Source: Clostridiales bacterium
GTDB lineage: Bacteria; Bacillota; Clostridia; Christensenellales; DUVY01
DNA: 8,500 nt
Assembly (NCBI GenBank): GCA_031290295.1
Contig: JAITNT010000040.1
Span: forward strand, 1 to 8,500
Direction: 5' to 3'
A program made the translations under genes and the position numbers. Each line of letters begins with the position of its first letter. The stretch's first letter is position 1. The notes beneath the pieces were generated by a model. The model made no database searches. It was not told where the DNA came from and saw nothing but the letters and a program-made list of their open reading frames with translations. Shown piece by piece: positions 4,680 through 8,500 of this stretch.

Positions 4680-6947
4680 TTAATCCGCGCTTTTCAGGGA
4701 CGAAACCATATCGAGCCTTCTTAGTCTGCCGCTGAACATAAGGTTTACGCATACGGCGATAACAAAGACTATTACGAACGATAACAGTACGTCCGTAAAG
4801 TGCAGCGCGGCTATCATGTCGAAGGCTTCGCCCATTGTGGCGATCATCGATTGCACCAGCAAAATTCCGCACGGTATTCCCGCCAAAAAACCTATAAACG
4901 ACAGTACGAGGTTTTGCACGAGCAGCAGCCCCGTCAACTCGCCCGACTTAAAGCCTATTACCTTGAGCGTGGCTAGCTCTCTGCCTCTTTCGATAAAGGA
5001 CAGCAAGCCCAAATTATACAGGACTACCGCCGCTAATATAACCGCCGCAAAAATAAGGATCGCCACCATCAATAACATCGCTTCCGTCATTTCGTCCCAG
5101 CCCGCCGTCAATTCGGAATTAAGCAGTACGCCGCTTATTCCCTCGGCGGTCGCGCCGGAAAGATTGCTCTCCGAAATCACGGCGGTCGGCTTGAATTCAT
5201 AGCCGAAGCTCTCGAACACGGCCCGGTTGACGGCAAGTCCCTGTCCCGCGGGCGAGCGGTAAATTCCGGCTATACGGCACTCCTTCCAGCCCTCCTCCGT
5301 GAAGATATGCCAATAAACGGTGTCGCCTATGCCGACGCCCAGCCTTTTGGCTATTTTGAAGCTGATGTTGACTCCGTCCGCGAGCTTTATCGGATTCCGG
5401 TTGTTGTCGGTGTATTGCAGAAGCCCGCCGTCCGTAACCGTAATGCCGCCCGTAAGCTTGCCCTTGCCGCTCCGGATTTCTATCGCGTTTTCCAGCACCG
5501 CCTGCCCGTTTGACAACGCAAGTATGTTTTCCAACTGATTGTCGGTTATTTGCTCGTCCAACATAATTTTTGACTCGTAACGGTTAATTTCCTCATATTG
5601 CCAAACCTTCAAATCGTTCATGTCCTCATTCATGCCGAATGCGCAGACAAGCAACGCCGTACAGCCGAGCGCGCCTATAACCGCCATTACGGTGCGGGTT
5701 TTGTTTCTCGACATATCGCGCACGTTCCATTGCAGATTAAAGCCCAGCCCGGACAGCAAGCTTTTTTTGTCCGCCGCTCTTTCCTTAACCGCCTTAGGCG
5801 CTTTAGGACGCAGGGCTTCGGACGGCATTTCCTTGAGCACCGCGCGGCACGCAATATACGAAATTAAAACGTTAAGCGCGGTTACGCCCGCCGCAACCAA
5901 ATAAAACGCCCAATGATACGTCGGCTTCCATACCGGCAACGTGTAAAATGCCGACATTGACGGATAAAATAGCGGCGGAATGACTATCGGACCCAGGATC
6001 ACCCCCAAAAGACTCCCGAAAAGCGTAAGCCAAAACCCGTAACCGATGTAATGCAGGGTAATTTTGCGCCGCGAAAACCCGAGAGCCTTCAGCGTGCCGA
6101 GCTGCGTGCGCTGTCCGTTTATCAATCTCGCCATCGTCGTCAAAAGCGTAAGCAGCGTGATGACGAGAAATACCGGCGGGAATATGACCGCCATAGATTT
6201 ATGCTGTAATATTTCCATTTTTAGTTGAGCGTAGCTCTCAAAATTATCTCTCGTAAGAAAAACGCTGTATTCGCCTTTTAGGGCGGCGCCGACCTTTTCT
6301 TCCAGCAGTACGAAATCCTCGGCGTCGGTTTTGATAAGCATTTCCGTATAAGTAATCTCGGGCAACGGAAATTGCTTGTTAGAAATATATGCGAAGCCCT
6401 TCAGCGCAAAATCCGGCGTTATCGCTTCGCCCGACATATAGACGTATTCGGGACTGTAAATCAGCCCTATTATGTTTTTTGTAATGCCGAAACCGTTATA
6501 TTTCAAGGTAATTTCATCGCCGAGAACCATGCCGCTCGCTTCCGCGAACCTGTCGTCCAGCCAAATTCCGTCCGCATTCTCGTCGTAGTCCCGTCCGTCA
6601 AGCAGATAAAACCTTGAAATATCGTGATTCTCCGCAAAATACAAAACGATTTGCGGATTACCTGCGGTCTCCGCCGTCGTTTCGATTGAAAGCCGCCTTT
6701 CGGCATCCTTTATCTCCGGTACGGACAGAACCGCTTCCATATCCCCGGCCGTAAATCCGCTGCGGCTGTAAATCCACGCGTCGGCAAAATTCGTACGTAC
6801 GTAATAGTCGTTCGACATTTTTTCAAGCCCTGCCGACTCCCCCGCGATTCCGCTGAAAAAGAACACCGCCAAAAAGGACATAAGAAAAACCGAAACGAAC
6901 TGTCCCGCCTGCCTGCGGATATCGCGCAGCATTTTTTTTGTAAGCAT
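4680..6947 (-). CDS. ABC transporter permease with two FtsX-like domains
   Basis: 755 residues. TM1 (16-34) is followed by a large extracytoplasmic domain (about 37-245), then TM2-4 (253-273, 300-325, 345-367). A cytoplasmic linker and TM5 (418-438) lead to a second extracytoplasmic domain (440-620), then TM6-8 (624-646, 674-700, 718-738). Each FtsX unit has the typical coupling-helix motif after its first core TM: RTQLGTLKALGFSRRK (280-294) and RELATLKVIGFKSGE (656-670). Known: this 8-TM, twice-FtsX layout belongs to the MacB/LolCE-type superfamily, which moves lipids, lipoproteins or peptides or passes a mechanical signal across the membrane. The start codon overlaps the stop of the ATPase gene by one base (TAATG), with GGAGGTGA 7 nt upstream, so the two are translationally coupled and should form one complex. 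The substrate is not evident. No BceS/BceR-like two-component genes adjoin, which argues against a classic bacitracin module. Confidence 0.93.
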   Translation of the reverse strand: MLTKKMLRDIRRQAGQFVSVFLMSFLAVFFFSGIAGESAGLEKMSNDYYVRTNFADAWIYSRSGFTAGDMEAVLSVPEIKDAERRLSIETTAETAGNPQIVLYFAENHDISRFYLLDGRDYDENADGIWLDDRFAEASGMVLGDEITLKYNGFGITKNIIGLIYSPEYVYMSGEAITPDFALKGFAYISNKQFPLPEITYTEMLIKTDAEDFVLLEEKVGAALKGEYSVFLTRDNFESYAQLKMEILQHKSMAVIFPPVFLVITLLTLLTTMARLINGQRTQLGTLKALGFSRRKITLHYIGYGFWLTLFGSLLGVILGPIVIPPLFYPSMSAFYTLPVWKPTYHWAFYLVAAGVTALNVLISYIACRAVLKEMPSEALRPKAPKAVKERAADKKSLLSGLGFNLQWNVRDMSRNKTRTVMAVIGALGCTALLVCAFGMNEDMNDLKVWQYEEINRYESKIMLDEQITDNQLENILALSNGQAVLENAIEIRSGKGKLTGGITVTDGGLLQYTDNNRNPIKLADGVNISFKIAKRLGVGIGDTVYWHIFTEEGWKECRIAGIYRSPAGQGLAVNRAVFESFGYEFKPTAVISESNLSGATAEGISGVLLNSELTAGWDEMTEAMLLMVAILIFAAVILAAVVLYNLGLLSFIERGRELATLKVIGFKSGELTGLLLVQNLVLSFIGFLAGIPCGILLVQSMIATMGEAFDMIAALHFTDVLLSFVIVFVIAVCVNLMFSGRLRRLDMVSSLKSAD

Positions 6948-7645
6948 TACCAGTTCACCTCCGATACGCTCTTAGGATTTTTATTGACCGTAATTTCTTT
7001 AATTTTTCCGTTTTTCAGCTTTATTACCTTGTCGGCGGCCTCGGCAAGCGCCGAATTGTGCGTAACGATAATTACGGCTTTGCCGCGTCGGCTCATATCC
7101 TGCAATAATGAGAGGATGGTTATTCCCGTGTTGCTGTCCAGCGCGCCCGTCGGCTCGTCACATAATAGCAGCTTAGGATTTTTTGCAAGCGCTCTCGCAA
7201 TGGAAACGCGCTGCTGCTCGCCGCCGGAAAGCTGCGAGGGAAATTTGTTTTTATGCGCGTCGAGTCCGACGTCTTTCAAAATCTCGTTCGCGTTTTGATA
7301 ATTATCCGAAATTTCCTTGATGAGCGCCACATTTTCATAGGCGGTAAGCGTGGGGATTAAATTATAGAACTGAAACACAAAACCGATATTCTCCGCCCGA
7401 TATTGCGTTAGGCGGTTATCGTTGAAGCCCTCGATATGTACGCCGTCTATGATAATCTCACCTCCGCAGGGCTTATCCATTCCGCCCAAAAGATTCAGGA
7501 GCGTGCTTTTGCCCGCGCCGCTCGGACCTAAAACCACGACGAACTCGCCGTTATTTATTTCAAACGTTACGTCGTCGAGAGCGTTTTGTTTGGTATCGCC
7601 CGCCCCGTAGCTTTTTGTGATATTTTTGAATTCTACCAAAGCCAT
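6947..7645 (-). CDS. ABC transporter ATP-binding protein, LolD/MacB family, partner of the FtsX-like permease
   Basis: 232 residues with a complete set of motifs: Walker A GPSGAGKST (40-48), Q-loop FVFQFYN (Q92), signature LSGGEQ (139-144), Walker B LLLCDEP with catalytic E164, GALD D-loop (167-170) and H-loop VTHN (H196). Length and motifs are normal for the family. The short C-terminal tail (VNKNPKSVSEVNW) is variable. The start at 7645 follows GGAGGA about 11 nt upstream. It is the first gene of a two-gene operon and hydrolyses ATP on the cytoplasmic face to drive the permease. The operon is probably repressed through the palindrome at 7713-7728. It is a paralogue of, but clearly distinct from, the ATPase at the left edge (Walker A GPSGAGKS versus GQSGCGKT). 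Confidence 0.95.
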   Translation of the reverse strand: MALVEFKNITKSYGAGDTKQNALDDVTFEINNGEFVVVLGPSGAGKSTLLNLLGGMDKPCGGEIIIDGVHIEGFNDNRLTQYRAENIGFVFQFYNLIPTLTAYENVALIKEISDNYQNANEILKDVGLDAHKNKFPSQLSGGEQQRVSIARALAKNPKLLLCDEPTGALDSNTGITILSLLQDMSRRGKAVIIVTHNSALAEAADKVIKLKNGKIKEITVNKNPKSVSEVNW

Positions 7646-7677
7646 ATTCTTTTTATTCCTCCGTATAATTTGCCTTA

Positions 7678-7690
7678 TGCATTAAATGCA
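7678..7690. promoter_or_regulatory. 13-nt dyad in the leader of the ABC operon
   Basis: TGCATTAAATGCA is a perfect 6-1-6 inverted repeat, 33 nt upstream of the ATPase start codon. It could be a secondary operator or chance in AT-rich leader DNA. Confidence 0.3.
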
Positions 7691-7712
7691 ACCCGCATAA
7701 TGCCGCAACGCG

Positions 7713-7728
7713 GTTAGCTATAGCTAAC
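7713..7728. promoter_or_regulatory. Perfect 16-bp operator-like palindrome of the ABC operon
   Basis: GTTAGCTATAGCTAAC is its own reverse complement. It starts 8 nt downstream of the -10 box on the minus strand, on or just past the presumed transcription start. A bound repressor there would block initiation or clearance. The TTAG/CTAA arms recall operators of several dimeric regulators, including TetR, MarR and DtxR-like types, but the family is not decidable. No regulator gene is nearby. Confidence 0.65.
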
Positions 7729-7736
7729 TTATTAAC

Positions 7737-7765
7737 AGTATATCACCGCTTCGGAAAAAAAGCAA
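7737..7765 (-). promoter_or_regulatory. Promoter of the ABC operon
   Basis: On minus, TTGCTT (7765 to 7760), a 17-nt spacer and TATACT (7742 to 7737). The leader to the ATPase start is about 85 nt. The -35 overlaps the A-tract arm of the AT-rich hairpin at 7755-7785. Confidence 0.65.
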
Positions 7766-7785
7766 CAACTTTTGAGCCTTTTTTT
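7755..7785. terminator. A-tract/T-tract hairpin, possible weak bidirectional terminator
   Basis: Seven A (7755-7761) plus GC pair with GCC plus seven T (7776-7785), with one bulged C and a 12-nt loop. Both strands would end in a U-run, but the stem has only two GC pairs, so it is weak. It lies between the rRNA trailer and the ABC promoter. Confidence 0.35.
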
Positions 7786-7882
7786 GTTGTAACCGCAGGG
7801 TAAACGTAATACTTTCGTACGCGCGGACTGCGCGAGCGCCGGTTCTCTTGCGCGCATTCACGCTTGGTCGGCTTCATTACAA

Positions 7883-7914
7883 AGAGAGCCGCTTCCGTAG
7901 GGAAGCGGCTCTCT
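7883..7914 (-). terminator. Strong hairpin downstream of 16S rRNA, likely terminator
   Basis: A perfect 14-bp stem (7883-7896 with 7901-7914; core GAGAGCCGCTTCC / GGAAGCGGCTCTC) and a GTAG loop on plus. On minus it is followed by TTGTAAT, so the U-tract is short; on plus the tail is also pyrimidine-rich. It is the first strong hairpin outside the immediate 16S trailer and the best candidate for ending rRNA transcription. The stretch from here to 7786 holds no gene. Confidence 0.6.
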
Positions 7915-8079
7915 CTTTGTGTACACAGCAGCACATTGACAAGTGAATAGGTTTGGTAATAAAGCGAGTCCGGTTAAGACGTCCGTTAGAGCTCGGACGG
8001 TTTTCTTTTCTGACGATGGAGAGTAATACTCTCGCACCGATTGACTTGGATTTTCTCCGGGGCTTCCCCCGGTATCCTT
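7915..8079 (-). other. Structured 3' trailer of the 16S rRNA, with no tRNA or 23S
   Basis: Reading away from 16S there are three hairpins: CCGGGG/CCCCGG (8057-8062 with 8067-8072, 4-nt loop), GAGAGTA-A-TACTCTC (8019-8033), and CGTCCG/CGGACG around 7980-8000. Near 7930-7951 the minus strand reads CTATTCACTTGTCAATGTGC. Its complement looks like the ACATTGAAAA-type segment of clostridial rRNA leaders. Inference: it may be the 3' half of the long processing stem cut by RNase III, with its partner upstream of 16S outside the window. No tRNA T-loop signature is visible. Confidence 0.5.

Positions 8080-8500
<421 letters not shown>

Noticed and set aside
4375..4872. Reading frames 4375-4683 (plus) and 4603-4872 (minus) in and beside the repeat patchwork
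   Set aside because: Translations are dominated by repeat-derived Arg/Ala/Gly runs, and the minus one overlaps the permease C-terminus in another frame. No ribosome binding site or promoter fits.
7743..7934. Minus-strand 63-codon frame between the ABC operon and the rRNA trailer
   Set aside because: It spans the terminator hairpin and the A/T-tract hairpin, and shows no start signal or protein-like composition.
7936..8010. Possible plus-strand small RNA: TTGACA at 7936-7941, TAATAA at 7957-7962, then a CGTCCG/CGGACG hairpin followed by TTTTCTTTT
   Set aside because: The spacer is only 15 nt and the -10 is poor. TTGACA is better explained as the complement of the 16S trailer processing segment. 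The hairpin with its T-run is suggestive but the RNA would be only about 40 nt. RNA-seq on the plus strand would settle it.

Overview
The window looks like a chromosomal stretch from an uncultured member of the Clostridia (Bacillota). This rests on GGAGG-type ribosome binding sites, sigma-A-like promoters, and two ABC systems of the FtsX/LolD-like kind common in gut Clostridia. The clostridial-looking 3' part of a 16S rRNA gene at the right edge also fits. I would not name a genus.

Left part (1-1800): the N-terminal 152 residues of an ABC-transporter ATPase run off the left edge on the minus strand. Its start is preceded by a -10 box with an operator-like dyad immediately downstream. Divergent from it is a 375-residue GNAT-like protein with an extended -10 promoter.

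Middle (1853-4167): three small genes without a recognised function. They are a four-TM protein built from an internal duplication (minus), a single-TM helical protein divergent from it (plus), and a soluble two-part protein (minus). Each has a readable promoter. Between the first two lie two neat inverted repeats. About 450 non-coding bases (4231-4679) follow. They are packed with GC-rich palindromes and short repeats and look like a patchwork of dispersed intergenic elements.

Right part (4680-8500): a translationally coupled ABC pair on the minus strand (LolD/MacB-like ATPase, then a large FtsX-domain permease). It is driven by a promoter whose presumed transcription start sits on a perfect 16-bp palindrome, so it is probably under a local repressor. 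Upstream of the pair, also on minus, is the 3' end of a 16S rRNA gene. No tRNA or 23S follows it. Instead there is a structured trailer of about 165 nt and a strong hairpin, so the 16S gene appears unlinked from 23S (or the assembly is chimeric here).

No CRISPR array, insertion sequence, tRNA, integrase or complete new system was seen. The most useful leads are the unlinked 16S gene, the two matching promoter/operator layouts in front of the two ABC systems, the duplicated four-TM protein, and the repeat patchwork.
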